A stretch of DNA of 64,000 nucleotides from JAGNHB01 sp964436005 (lineage in GTDB: Bacteria; Acidobacteriota; JAAYUB01): assembly GCA_964436005.1 (NCBI GenBank), contig CAYTBK010000003.1, forward strand, positions 25,469 to 89,468, in the 5' to 3' direction. Below are positions 26,753 through 35,021 of the stretch, piece by piece. Both the position numbers and the translations under genes were made by a program. The stretch's first letter is position 1; the number at the start of each line of letters is the position of its first letter. The notes beneath the pieces are model-generated. The model was not told the origin of the DNA, did no database searches, and saw only the letters and a program-made list of their open reading frames with translations.

Positions 26753-27496
26753 ATGAAGGTGCCAAGAAACCACCGTATCGATGTCGCCTACGTGGGAACG
26801 CGGTACCACGGCTGGCAGGTTCAGCCCGCCCTGGCCTCCGTGCAGGGGGTGCTGGAGGAAACCCTGGCCGCGCTGTACGGCGCCACCGTCAAGATTCACG
26901 GCGCAGGGCGGACCGACGCGGGCGTCCACGCCCGCCGCCAGGCCGCCCATTTCTTTTCCGTTCCGCTCATCCCCCCGGAACGATTGCCGCTGGCCGCCAA
27001 CGGCCGCCTCCCCTCCGACATCCGGATCCTGAGGGCCCGCTTTGTCCCCGACGGTTTCCACGCCCGGAAATCAGCCAAGAAAAAGACTTATTGCTACACT
27101 GTCTACACGGAGAAAATCCTGTCCCCCTTTCACGGGGATTTCGCCTGGCGCGTGGGACGGCCCCTGGACGTGGGAGCCATGCAGGAAGCCGGCGGCTTCC
27201 TGCTGGGGCGCCACGACTTCACTTCCTTCTGCGCCCACGCCGACGAGGAACCCGACCGGGTCCGCACCCTGCTGTCATTGCAGATCGCCAGGAACGGGTC
27301 CTTCCTCCATTTCCGGTTCACCGGGGACGGGTTCCTTCACCACATGGTGCGAAACATGGTCGGGACCCTGATCGAGGTCGGCATCGGCAAACGGCGCCCC
27401 GCCGACATGCCGGGCGTCCTGCGCGCCCTGTCCCGGAGCGCCGCCGGCCCCACCGCCCCGGCCCAGGGATTGGCCCTGGTCCGCGTCCATTACTGA
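26753..27496 (+). CDS. truA: tRNA pseudouridine(38-40) synthase TruA
   Basis: A 247-residue TruA. The catalytic Asp lies in GAGRTDAGVHARRQAAHF. Other family segments are VAYVGTRYHGWQVQP at the N-terminus, KKKTYCYTVYTEKI, and the C-terminal FLHHMVRNMVGTLIEVG. It isomerises uridines 38-40 of the tRNA anticodon arm. The ATG at 26753 has GGGAGGGG upstream, 24 nt after pyrE. The 3' end overlaps the convergent moeA by 7 nt. Confidence 0.95.
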   Translation: MKVPRNHRIDVAYVGTRYHGWQVQPALASVQGVLEETLAALYGATVKIHGAGRTDAGVHARRQAAHFFSVPLIPPERLPLAANGRLPSDIRILRARFVPDGFHARKSAKKKTYCYTVYTEKILSPFHGDFAWRVGRPLDVGAMQEAGGFLLGRHDFTSFCAHADEEPDRVRTLLSLQIARNGSFLHFRFTGDGFLHHMVRNMVGTLIEVGIGKRRPADMPGVLRALSRSAAGPTAPAQGLALVRVHY

Positions 27497-28716
27497 GACA
27501 AGCCCCGGGGCCAGGCCGCGAAACCCGGCAGGCGCACCACCTGGACGAATGTCCCACGGTCGAGGTGGGCCAGGTCGGCGGGAATCTCGAAAAAGCAGTC
27601 GGCCCCTCCCCACGCGAACAAGTCTGCGCTTCCCTGCTCGCGCACCGGATCCACGGCCGCCCCTTCCCGGGAAAGAAAGAAACGCCCCGGCTTGAGAGAC
27701 CGCCGCCCCGGATTGTGGCGGGCCGGCGTTGCCAACCGGGCCGGAAAGGCAGCCGGCGCTGGGCGGCTCCACCCCGACAGCCGTCGCAAGGCGGGCAGAA
27801 CCAGGAGTATGCACTGCAGCATCGAGGAAACGGGGTTTCCGCTGAGTCCGAAAAGCAGGCGGTCCCCTTTCCGGGCGAAGACCACCGGCTTGCCCGGCTT
27901 GATGGCCACCGCGTCGAAGACCACCTCCCACCCCAGGGCTGTCACCGAGGCAGCCACCAGGTCGTAGTCCCCGACCGACACCCCCCCGGTGAGGAGGACG
28001 ACGTCGCAATCGCCGGCCGCGTTGAGGGCATCCTGGATGGCTTCGGGCGTGTCTTTCGCCACCCCCCCCCACTCGGCGGGGAAGCCTTCGGCCCGCAGAA
28101 GCGAGCCCAGGGTATGCCGGTTCGAGTTGCGGATCTTGCCCCCCGAGAGGGACTCCGCGACGTCGACCAGTTCGCTGCCCGTGTTGATCATGCGAATGGC
28201 GGGCCGCCGGGCCATTCGGACGGTGCCGATGCCCAGCGTGGCCAGGATTCCTGCATGAACGCTCTCGAGCGGCACGCCCTTCTCGATCACGCAGCAGCCC
28301 CGGGCGCATTCCGAGCCCTTCCGGGCGACGTTCTTCCAGGCCTCGACAGGCTCCAGGATTTCGACCGTCCCCCCGTTTTCCCGGCACCGCTCCTTCATCT
28401 GGACGGCATCCGCCCCATCGGGAAGAGGCGCCCCGGTCATGATCCGGAAGGCCTGGCCAGGCGCCAAACCCACGGGGGAGAACCCTCCGGCGCAAACCTC
28501 CCCCGCTATCTCCAGCCGGGCAGGAACAGATGCGACGTCCGCGTGGCGGACCGCGAAGCCGTCCATCATGGAGCGTGGAAAGGGCGGGACGTCCTCCCCG
28601 GCGTGGATGTCCTCCAGGCCGGGGCGGCCCAGAATCCCCGCCAGTCCCACTTCCTCCGCCGGGAGCGTCCGGCACGCCGCCAACACTTTTCCTGCCGCTT
28701 CGTCCAGGTTGATCAT
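27490..28716 (-). CDS. moeA: Molybdopterin molybdenumtransferase MoeA
   Basis: A 408-residue MoeA that inserts molybdate into adenylylated molybdopterin. Motifs are in order: FPRSMMDGFAVR, FRIMTGAPLPDGADAV, MINTGSELVD, LLTGGVSVGDYDLV and LFGLSGNPVSSM. The domain IV tail is present and Arg/Pro-rich. The ATG at 28716 gives MINLDEAAGKVLAAC, and a good promoter lies at 28767-28795. No other molybdenum cofactor gene is nearby. The 3' end overlaps truA. Confidence 0.94.
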   Translation of the reverse strand: MINLDEAAGKVLAACRTLPAEEVGLAGILGRPGLEDIHAGEDVPPFPRSMMDGFAVRHADVASVPARLEIAGEVCAGGFSPVGLAPGQAFRIMTGAPLPDGADAVQMKERCRENGGTVEILEPVEAWKNVARKGSECARGCCVIEKGVPLESVHAGILATLGIGTVRMARRPAIRMINTGSELVDVAESLSGGKIRNSNRHTLGSLLRAEGFPAEWGGVAKDTPEAIQDALNAAGDCDVVLLTGGVSVGDYDLVAASVTALGWEVVFDAVAIKPGKPVVFARKGDRLLFGLSGNPVSSMLQCILLVLPALRRLSGWSRPAPAAFPARLATPARHNPGRRSLKPGRFFLSREGAAVDPVREQGSADLFAWGGADCFFEIPADLAHLDRGTFVQVVRLPGFAAWPRGLSQ

Positions 28717-28766
28717 GCCATCTCCTCGCGCACATCCCGACGGCGGGAGGCGTAAATTTCCGGCGA

Positions 28767-28795
28767 ATTATACCGCAGGGCGCACGGTTTGTAAG
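28767..28795 (-). promoter_or_regulatory. Sigma-70-type promoter for moeA
   Basis: On the minus strand CTTACA (28795-28790) and a perfect TATAAT (28772-28767) are spaced by 17 bp, about 50 nt before the moeA ATG. Confidence 0.6.
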
Positions 28796-28801
28796 GAACT
28801 G

Positions 28802-28810
28802 TGATAAAAT
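28802..28810 (+). promoter_or_regulatory. Extended -10 promoter for the GT2/methyltransferase genes
   Basis: TGATAAAAT has the extended -10 form, with TAAAAT at 28805-28810. It lies about 110 nt before the GT2 start, back to back with the moeA promoter. Confidence 0.4.
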
Positions 28811-28920
28811 CGCGCCTCACGTCCGGACGCCGGGGCCCCAAACGCCCCTCCCCACGAAAATGGGGCGGGTTCCGTTCCAGGCCGAAGCGCCAAACGAGGA
28901 CGTACGGGTGAGGACGCGCC

Positions 28921-29595
28921 GTGTACAAAGGAAACCTCATCACCGTGGTCATACCCTGCCTGAACGAGGAGGAGGGCATCGCCCACGTACTCGAGAAGAT
29001 CCCCTCCTTCATCGACGAAATCATCGTCGTCGACAACAACTCCACGGACCGGACCGCCGAAATCGCCGCCGCCATGGGCGCCAAGGTGATCTCGGAGAGC
29101 ATCCGCGGCTACGGCCGGGCCTACAAGACAGGGCTGATCAACGCCAAGGGCGACATCATCGTGACGATGGACGGCGACCACTCCTACCCGCTGGACGCCA
29201 TCTCCTACCTCATCGAATCCCTGCTGCGGTCCGGCGTGCGGTTCCTTTCGGGATCGCGTTTTCCGATCCAGCAGAAGGGCGCCATGTCCTTCAAGCACCG
29301 GTTCGGCAACATCGTGCTGAGCCTGGCCATGTCGGTTCTCTTTTTCCGCTGGGTCCGCGACTCGCAGTCCGGAATGTGGATCTTCTACCGCGACATCTTC
29401 GAGAAGATGAGCCTGAAAAGCGATCTCATGGCCTTCTCCGAGGAGATCAAGATCGAGGCCATCCGCCAGAAGTCCATCGGGTTCGCGGAAATCCCCATCA
29501 ATTTCTCCAACCGCAAAGGCGAAATCAAGCTCCAGCCCTGGCGCGACGGCTTCCGCAACATCTCCTTCCTGATCCGCAAGCGGTTCCGCCCCTGA
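28921..29595 (+). CDS. GT2-family glycosyltransferase (dolichol-phosphate mannosyltransferase-like)
   Basis: A 224-residue GT-A fold transferase. Motifs are VVIPCLNEEEGIAHVLEKIP, EIIVVDNNSTDRTAEIA, and the metal-binding MDGDHSYPLDAI. No C-terminal membrane helices are seen, as in the short cytosolic DPM-like members, which usually load a sugar onto a polyprenyl phosphate. The start is a GTG at 28921. The TGA overlaps the next gene as TGATG, so the two are coupled. The sugar and acceptor are unknown. Confidence 0.88.
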   Translation: MYKGNLITVVIPCLNEEEGIAHVLEKIPSFIDEIIVVDNNSTDRTAEIAAAMGAKVISESIRGYGRAYKTGLINAKGDIIVTMDGDHSYPLDAISYLIESLLRSGVRFLSGSRFPIQQKGAMSFKHRFGNIVLSLAMSVLFFRWVRDSQSGMWIFYRDIFEKMSLKSDLMAFSEEIKIEAIRQKSIGFAEIPINFSNRKGEIKLQPWRDGFRNISFLIRKRFRP

Positions 29596-30542
29596 TGGAA
29601 CCCGCCCGCGCGTGCCCCGTCTGCCGTTCCGCCGACACGAGGTTTCTTTTCCGCAACAGCGATTTCCTGTTCCGGACCACCTCCGACGTCTTCGACTGCC
29701 TGCGCTGCAAGGGTTGCGGCAGTTCCTTTCTGTTCCCCCCGCCCACCGACGATCAACTGCAGGCGGCCTATCCCACGGCCTACTGGTGGGTCGCCAAAGG
29801 CGAACGGAAGGGATTCGCCGCCCGGGCGGAGGCGTTCTACCGCGAGACGGTCCTGCGCCACCATGTCGGCGTCGCCCGGCAAGCCCTGACATCCCCCCCG
29901 GGGCGGGTGCTCGACGTGGGCTGCGGCAGCGGCACGTTTCTCCACCTGCTGCGGAAGTTGGCGCAGGTGGACGTCGAGGGCCTGGAGGTTTCCCCCGAGG
30001 CAGCCCGGGAAGCCGCGAGGAAATACGGCCTCGAGGTCCGGGCGGGAAGTATCGAAAAAACCGAATTTCCCCCGGAGACTTATTCCCTGGTGACCCTTTT
30101 CCATGTCCTCGAACACCTTCGGGAACCGGTGGCCGCCTTGCGCAAAATTCACGGCTGGCTTCGCCCGGGAGGACGGATCCTCGTGCAGGTCCCCAACTTC
30201 GCAAGCTGCCAGTCCCGGCTTTTCCGGAAGCGCTGGACCGGCGTCGACATCCCGCGCCACCTGGTCAACTTCTGCCCGGCCTCGCTGCGACTGGCCCTGG
30301 AGAAGGCCGGGTTCAAGCTCATCCGGATCAAGTTCTGGTCGCTGCGCGACGACGCCCCGGCCTTCGTCTCCTCGCTGTTCCCCACCCTGGACCCGGTGGC
30401 CATGCAACTCCGGCCCGACAATCGGTTTGCCTTTCTGAAGGAATTCTTTTATCTTTGCCTTGTCCTGGCCGCGACGCCACTGGCCTGCGCCGAAGCCCTG
30501 GCCGGGAAAGGGGCGACCATGTTCGCCCTGGCGGAAAAATGA
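29595..30542 (+). CDS. Class I SAM-dependent methyltransferase with N-terminal zinc ribbon
   Basis: A 315-residue protein. The N-terminus carries paired cysteines (ACPVCRSADT and CLRCKGCG) that probably bind zinc. The Rossmann domain starts with VLDVGCGSGTFLHLLRKL (motif I) and has LVTLFHVLEHLREPVAAL and the LRPGGRILVQVPN segment. This layout is common in methyltransferases beside polysaccharide glycosyltransferases. The ATG at 29595 shares one base with the GT2 stop. Substrate unknown, perhaps the glycan made with the GT2. Confidence 0.87.
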   Translation: MEPARACPVCRSADTRFLFRNSDFLFRTTSDVFDCLRCKGCGSSFLFPPPTDDQLQAAYPTAYWWVAKGERKGFAARAEAFYRETVLRHHVGVARQALTSPPGRVLDVGCGSGTFLHLLRKLAQVDVEGLEVSPEAAREAARKYGLEVRAGSIEKTEFPPETYSLVTLFHVLEHLREPVAALRKIHGWLRPGGRILVQVPNFASCQSRLFRKRWTGVDIPRHLVNFCPASLRLALEKAGFKLIRIKFWSLRDDAPAFVSSLFPTLDPVAMQLRPDNRFAFLKEFFYLCLVLAATPLACAEALAGKGATMFALAEK

Positions 30543-30624
30543 CTCGTCCCGGGAATCATCCCAGTTGATTCGATCCGTTTTCTCCTTTAGGATGGACAAG
30601 GTAAAATCCGGAAAGCGGCCATTC

Positions 30625-31869
30625 ATGAAAAACGACAACAAGGTTTCTGAATACATCGAATGGAAAGCCGTGTCGTACCGGGTCATCCGCCCGTGGATCG
30701 TCCTGGCCGTCGTCGCCCTGCTCCTCGTGGCGGTCTACCTGGTGAGCCGCTTTGGGTTTTCCGGCAAGTCCACCCCCAAAACCGTGGAAGGGAAACTGGA
30801 AAAGCGCTCGGCCCGCTTCTTCCACCTGTACGGCGACGTGCGCGTCAAGCCGGCCGGATCAGCCAACTGGATCTCCGCCGATCTCAAGATGCAGATCTAC
30901 CCCGGCGACATGGTTTCCACCAGCGTGGGCAGTTCCTGCCGGATCACCTTCTTCGACGGAACCATCTACGACGTGAAGCCCAACTCCATGATCAACGTCC
31001 AGGAGTCCCACGAGGACAGCGCGACCCTCCGCAAATCGGTCCGGATTGAACTCGCCAAGGGCGGCGTCGACCTTTCCACCCCGGAAACCACCATGTCGAA
31101 ATCCAAGATCGAAACCGCCAGCACGGTGGCCGACATGGGGCCCAATACGGTGGCCCAGGCCCTTATCGACGAGAAGGACGCCCGCACCCAGGTGAAGATC
31201 TTCCAGGGCAAGGCGCGGGTCGCCACCCACGACGGGAAGCAGTCCGTCGATCTCGGCCTGGACGAATTGGCCATCGTGGGGAAAACCGGCATCGAGAAGG
31301 CCAAGCTGCCCTCCGCTCCCCGGCTGCTGGAACCCCAGAATTCGGAGATCCTGACGACGAGCAACCCGGACAGGTTCACCGTGCTGCTGCGCTGGGACGC
31401 CGGTTCCGCCTCGACCCGGTTCCGCGTCACAGTGTCCCAGGATTCCTACTTCTCGACGACGGCTTTTTCCGAAGAAGTGTCCAACCAACAATTCAGCCTG
31501 GTCAAAGGACTGCCCTTCGGCACTTTCTACTGGCGAGTCATCCCGCTGGACGACCAGGGACGGGAAGGGAGCTTCCGCGCCGTCAGCATCTTCAAGATTC
31601 GCCCCAAGTCGAAAGACTCCGAGACATTTATCCGGTTCGACATCACGTCGGTCGAAGTGTACGGCAACGTTCTGCTGCTCAAGGGCAAGGCCGATCCCTT
31701 CTACCAGGTTTTGATCAACGGGAAGATCGTGGCGGTCGGCAACGACGGCTCTTTCAACCACTACACCGAACCCATCGCCGAACTGGGAGACGCCGTCGAT
31801 CTCCGGATCCAGCTCCGGAACGAGGCGGGGACGGTGAAGGAATTCATCCGGAAGATCTCGCTGAGGTAA
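30625..31869 (+). CDS. FecR-domain membrane protein
   Basis: About 414 residues. A short cytoplasmic N-terminus leads to a membrane helix (IRPWIVLAVVALLLVAVYLV). A FecR-type domain follows (about residues 75-200): HLYGDVRVKPAGSANW, MQIYPGDMVSTSVGSSCRIT and an iron-dicitrate-sensor-like beta repeat. The C-terminal half is predicted beta-rich with a fibronectin-like stretch (TVLLRWDAGSASTRFRVTV). In several phyla FecR domains of this kind serve as surface or periplasmic scaffolds, not sigma-factor regulators. No sigma factor gene is adjacent. I chose the ATG at 30625 (GGAAAG upstream). The ATG at 30592 is an alternative. It precedes the diguanylate cyclase by 5 nt. Confidence 0.75.
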   Translation: MKNDNKVSEYIEWKAVSYRVIRPWIVLAVVALLLVAVYLVSRFGFSGKSTPKTVEGKLEKRSARFFHLYGDVRVKPAGSANWISADLKMQIYPGDMVSTSVGSSCRITFFDGTIYDVKPNSMINVQESHEDSATLRKSVRIELAKGGVDLSTPETTMSKSKIETASTVADMGPNTVAQALIDEKDARTQVKIFQGKARVATHDGKQSVDLGLDELAIVGKTGIEKAKLPSAPRLLEPQNSEILTTSNPDRFTVLLRWDAGSASTRFRVTVSQDSYFSTTAFSEEVSNQQFSLVKGLPFGTFYWRVIPLDDQGREGSFRAVSIFKIRPKSKDSETFIRFDITSVEVYGNVLLLKGKADPFYQVLINGKIVAVGNDGSFNHYTEPIAELGDAVDLRIQLRNEAGTVKEFIRKISLR

Positions 31870-31874
31870 GCTGG

Positions 31875-32903
31875 ATGCCAGAAAAGCCGCATTCCACATC
31901 GTCAATCAGGAAAAGGGATGTTGACGGCTCTCCGGTGTTGCGGGTGCTGCAGCGCCACGGCAGCATCCTGGAGGCCGACGCCCCGGAAATCGCCCTGGAA
32001 GCCTTCCAGGCCCTGGCGCGCCGCTTCTTCGGCCGGAACGACTTCTACTTCTTTCGGATGGACGACGGCTGCTCCTCCTTCCGGCTGGCCTTGTCCAGCC
32101 GGGAAGACGTGCCGCGGGGCGAGAGCCTGGAGGCCCTCTTCCCCCGGCTCCGGTCGCTGCCGGGGCATTCCGGGCCCTTCGAGGTGCCCGACTGCCCCGG
32201 CCCCCCTACCCCGCTCAGCTTCGACCTGCCGCCCCAGTTCCTGACGAAAGGCCACGTGGAAACCGAAAAGACCACCACCACGGCCCTGATCGTCCAGACC
32301 GCCCGGCACCCCCTCGACCCGCTGCTGGAAGCTTCCTTCCGGAACATGTGCCGGCTTTTCGCCTCCATCGTCCGGTGCATGGAGAATTCGGAACACTACA
32401 TCAACCTCGCCTTCTCCGACGACCTCACCTGCCTGTTCAACTTCCGTTTCCTCCGGCGCTACCTGCCGGCCCAGATCCGGAAATGCCGGAAAAGGTCGCG
32501 GAGCCTGTCCGTCCTGTTCATCGATATTGACAACTTCAAAATAATAAATGATACTTATGGGCACCTCGCTGGAAGTGCAGTATTGTGCGAATTGGGCAGC
32601 ATAATCAAAGCGGTGGTTCGCGACGCCGATGCCATCATCCGGTACGGGGGAGACGAGTTCGTGGTCGTGTTGCCCGAACTGGATCTCGACGACGCGGCGC
32701 TGATCGGCGAACGACTGAGGGACCACGTAGCCGGAGCCCATTTCCGGGGCGAAGCTTCCCGTGAAATCCGCCTGACCATCAGCATCGGCGCGGCGGCCTT
32801 CCCCAACCACGCGAAGTCGGCCGACGCGCTGCTCAAGCGGGCCGACGAGGCCATGTACGCGGCCAAGGCGGCCGGCAAGAACAACATCAAGATCTGCAGG
32901 TAA
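31875..32903 (+). CDS. GGDEF-domain diguanylate cyclase
   Basis: A 342-residue cytoplasmic protein. The N-terminal 180 residues form an unrecognised sensory-type region. The C-terminal GGDEF domain is complete: DIDNFKIINDTYGHLAGSA, RYGGDEFVVVLPE and DALLKRADEAMYAAKAAGKN. The catalytic signature is GGDEF. A product-inhibition I-site RDAD lies five residues before it, so the enzyme should make c-di-GMP and be feedback-controlled. It starts 5 nt after the FecR gene and ends 4 nt before mreB, so all three are likely one operon. An effect on pili, surface polymers or cell shape is plausible from context. Confidence 0.92.
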   Translation: MPEKPHSTSSIRKRDVDGSPVLRVLQRHGSILEADAPEIALEAFQALARRFFGRNDFYFFRMDDGCSSFRLALSSREDVPRGESLEALFPRLRSLPGHSGPFEVPDCPGPPTPLSFDLPPQFLTKGHVETEKTTTTALIVQTARHPLDPLLEASFRNMCRLFASIVRCMENSEHYINLAFSDDLTCLFNFRFLRRYLPAQIRKCRKRSRSLSVLFIDIDNFKIINDTYGHLAGSAVLCELGSIIKAVVRDADAIIRYGGDEFVVVLPELDLDDAALIGERLRDHVAGAHFRGEASREIRLTISIGAAAFPNHAKSADALLKRADEAMYAAKAAGKNNIKICR

Positions 32904-32907
32904 AAAA

Positions 32908-33933
32908 ATGAAATTTCGCTCCCTGTTCAGCTTTTTTTCCAATGACCTGGCCATCGACCTGGGGACGGCCAACACCGTCGTCTACGCGAAAAACAAGGGC
33001 ATCGTCCTCAACGAGCCGTCCATCGTCGCCATCAACAAGCTGACGAACAAGGTGGAGGCCGTGGGGCGCGACGCGAAAGAGATGCTGGGCCGCACGCCCG
33101 GCAACATCGTCGCCATCCGCCCCATGAAGGACGGCGTCATCGCCGACTTCGACACCACCGAGCAGATGCTCAAGTACTTCATCAAGAAGGCGCACAACCG
33201 CGACCACCTCATCAGCCCGCGCGTCGTCATCGGCGTGCCGTCCGAGATCACCCAGGTGGAGAAGCGCGCCGTGCGCGAATCGGCCTTCCGGGCCAAGGTC
33301 AACGAGGTGTACCTGGTGGAGGAGCCCATGGCCGCCGCCATCGGCGCCGGGCTGCCCATCACCGAGCCCTCGGGCAGCATGATCGTCGACATCGGCGGCG
33401 GCACCACCGACATCGCGGTCATCAGCCTGAGCGGCATCGTCTACAGCCGCACCATCAAGGTGGCGGGCGACGAGATGGACGAGGCCATCATCCAGTACAT
33501 CAAGAGGAAGCACAACCTCCTCATCGGCGAGCGCACCGCCGAGCAGGTAAAGATGCAGGTCGGCTCGGCCTTCCCCCTGGAGAAGCCCATCTCCATGACC
33601 ATCAAGGGGCGCAACCTCATCGACGGCATCCCCAAGAACCTCAACATCACTGACGAGGAGATCCGCGAGGCGCTCTCCGACTGCACCTCCACCATCCTCA
33701 ACGCCCTCCGCGTGGCCCTGGAGCGGACCCCGCCCGAGTTGTCCGCCGACATCGTCGACCGCGGCATCATGCTCACCGGCGGCGGCGCCCTGCTCAAGAA
33801 CCTCGACCGCCGGATCATGGAGGAAACCAAGCTGCCCGTGTTCATCGCGGACAACCCCCTGTTCAGCGTCGCGCTCGGCACCGGCAAGATGCTCAGCGAT
33901 TTCAACCTGTTGAAAAAAGTGGCTTCCAACTAG
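32908..33933 (+). CDS. mreB: Rod-shape-determining actin homologue MreB
   Basis: A 341-residue MreB of normal length. It has LAIDLGTANTVVYAKNKGI (phosphate 1), VDIGGGTTDIAVISLSG (phosphate 2), VVIGVPSEITQVEKRA and the C-terminal GIMLTGGGALLKNLDRR. It forms membrane-bound filaments that guide the elongation peptidoglycan machine. The usual downstream mreC and mreD are absent. A CDF transporter follows instead, after about 100 nt. It lies directly after a GGDEF gene. Confidence 0.96.
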   Translation: MKFRSLFSFFSNDLAIDLGTANTVVYAKNKGIVLNEPSIVAINKLTNKVEAVGRDAKEMLGRTPGNIVAIRPMKDGVIADFDTTEQMLKYFIKKAHNRDHLISPRVVIGVPSEITQVEKRAVRESAFRAKVNEVYLVEEPMAAAIGAGLPITEPSGSMIVDIGGGTTDIAVISLSGIVYSRTIKVAGDEMDEAIIQYIKRKHNLLIGERTAEQVKMQVGSAFPLEKPISMTIKGRNLIDGIPKNLNITDEEIREALSDCTSTILNALRVALERTPPELSADIVDRGIMLTGGGALLKNLDRRIMEETKLPVFIADNPLFSVALGTGKMLSDFNLLKKVASN

Positions 33934-34035
33934 ATCGGGAGCGACACCCGTCGGAATCGCCGGGCGGCCTGGTCTTTCGGCATTTGTTTTCGGGGGGCCG
34001 CCGGCGAACAGCGACCTCCCGAGCAGGGTGACACC

Positions 34036-34926
34036 ATGCACGAGAACAAGGGCAAGCAGAAGGCGGCCATCAATTCAGTCATCGCCGCCACCGCCTTGAC
34101 GGGCACCAAGATCGCGGTGGGCGTCGCCACCGGCAGCCTGGGCATCCTGGCGGAAGCGGCCCACTCCGGCCTCGACCTCGTGGCGGCCTTCATGACCTGG
34201 CTGGCCGTGCGCTTCGCCGACCGGCCGCCCGACTCCCGGCACCCCTACGGCCACGGGAAGATCGAGAACCTGTCGGCCCTTTTCGAGACGGCCCTCCTGG
34301 TCCTGACCTGCGTGTGGATCGTCTGGGAAGCGCTCCACCGTCTGCTCCACTCGGTGGAGTTCGAGATCGAGGTGACCTACTGGTCCTTCGCGGTGATCGC
34401 GCTTTCCATCGTCATCGATGTTTCCCGCTCCCGGATGCTCTTCCGGGCGGCCAAGAAATACAATTCCCAGGCCCTCGAAGCCGACGCCCTCCACTTCCAG
34501 ACGGACATCTGGAGCTCCGGCGTGGTCCTGCTGGGACTGGGCTGCGTCTTTGCCGGAAAACACTGGTTCCCCCACCTCGGCTTCCTGGAGCAGGCCGACG
34601 CCGTGGCCGCCCTGGCCGTCGCCCTGCTCGTGGTCTTCGTCAGCTTCCGGCTCGGGGTGCGCACCGTGCAGGCGCTGCTGGACGCCGCCCCCGAAGGCCT
34701 CACGGAAAAGATCAAGGCCGTGGTGGAAGGGGTGCCGGGCATCATGGACTGCCACCACATCCGCATGCGGCACTCCGGCCCCCGGCTGTTCGTGGACGTC
34801 CACGTGACCGTGGACGGAGCGCAGTCCCTCCGGGAGGCCCACCGGCTGGCTGACGTGGTGGAAGAGGCCATCCAGGGCATCGCGCCCGAAGCCGACGTCA
34901 CCGTCCACCCCGAACCCTCCGCCTGA
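34036..34926 (+). CDS. Cation diffusion facilitator (CDF) metal exporter
   Basis: A 296-residue CDF/ZitB-type transporter with about six membrane helices and a C-terminal cytoplasmic ferredoxin-like domain. The metal site pattern is LAEAAHSGLDLVAAFMTW with downstream HPYGHGKIENLSALFE, and the second half of the site is in ALEADALHFQTDIWSS. It should export Zn2+, Mn2+ or Fe2+ in exchange for protons. The ATG at 34036 gives MHENKGKQKAAINSV. The C-terminal tail ends with DVTVHPEP, typical of the family. Metal specificity cannot be inferred. Confidence 0.92.
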   Translation: MHENKGKQKAAINSVIAATALTGTKIAVGVATGSLGILAEAAHSGLDLVAAFMTWLAVRFADRPPDSRHPYGHGKIENLSALFETALLVLTCVWIVWEALHRLLHSVEFEIEVTYWSFAVIALSIVIDVSRSRMLFRAAKKYNSQALEADALHFQTDIWSSGVVLLGLGCVFAGKHWFPHLGFLEQADAVAALAVALLVVFVSFRLGVRTVQALLDAAPEGLTEKIKAVVEGVPGIMDCHHIRMRHSGPRLFVDVHVTVDGAQSLREAHRLADVVEEAIQGIAPEADVTVHPEPSA

Positions 34927-35021
34927 AGGCAAACGCCACCGGCTTCAACGAGATTGAATATTTCTACAGAATGCGCACGGTGGGGCCGGGGCCGCAGGCT
35001 GACACAAGGAGAGACCTGATC

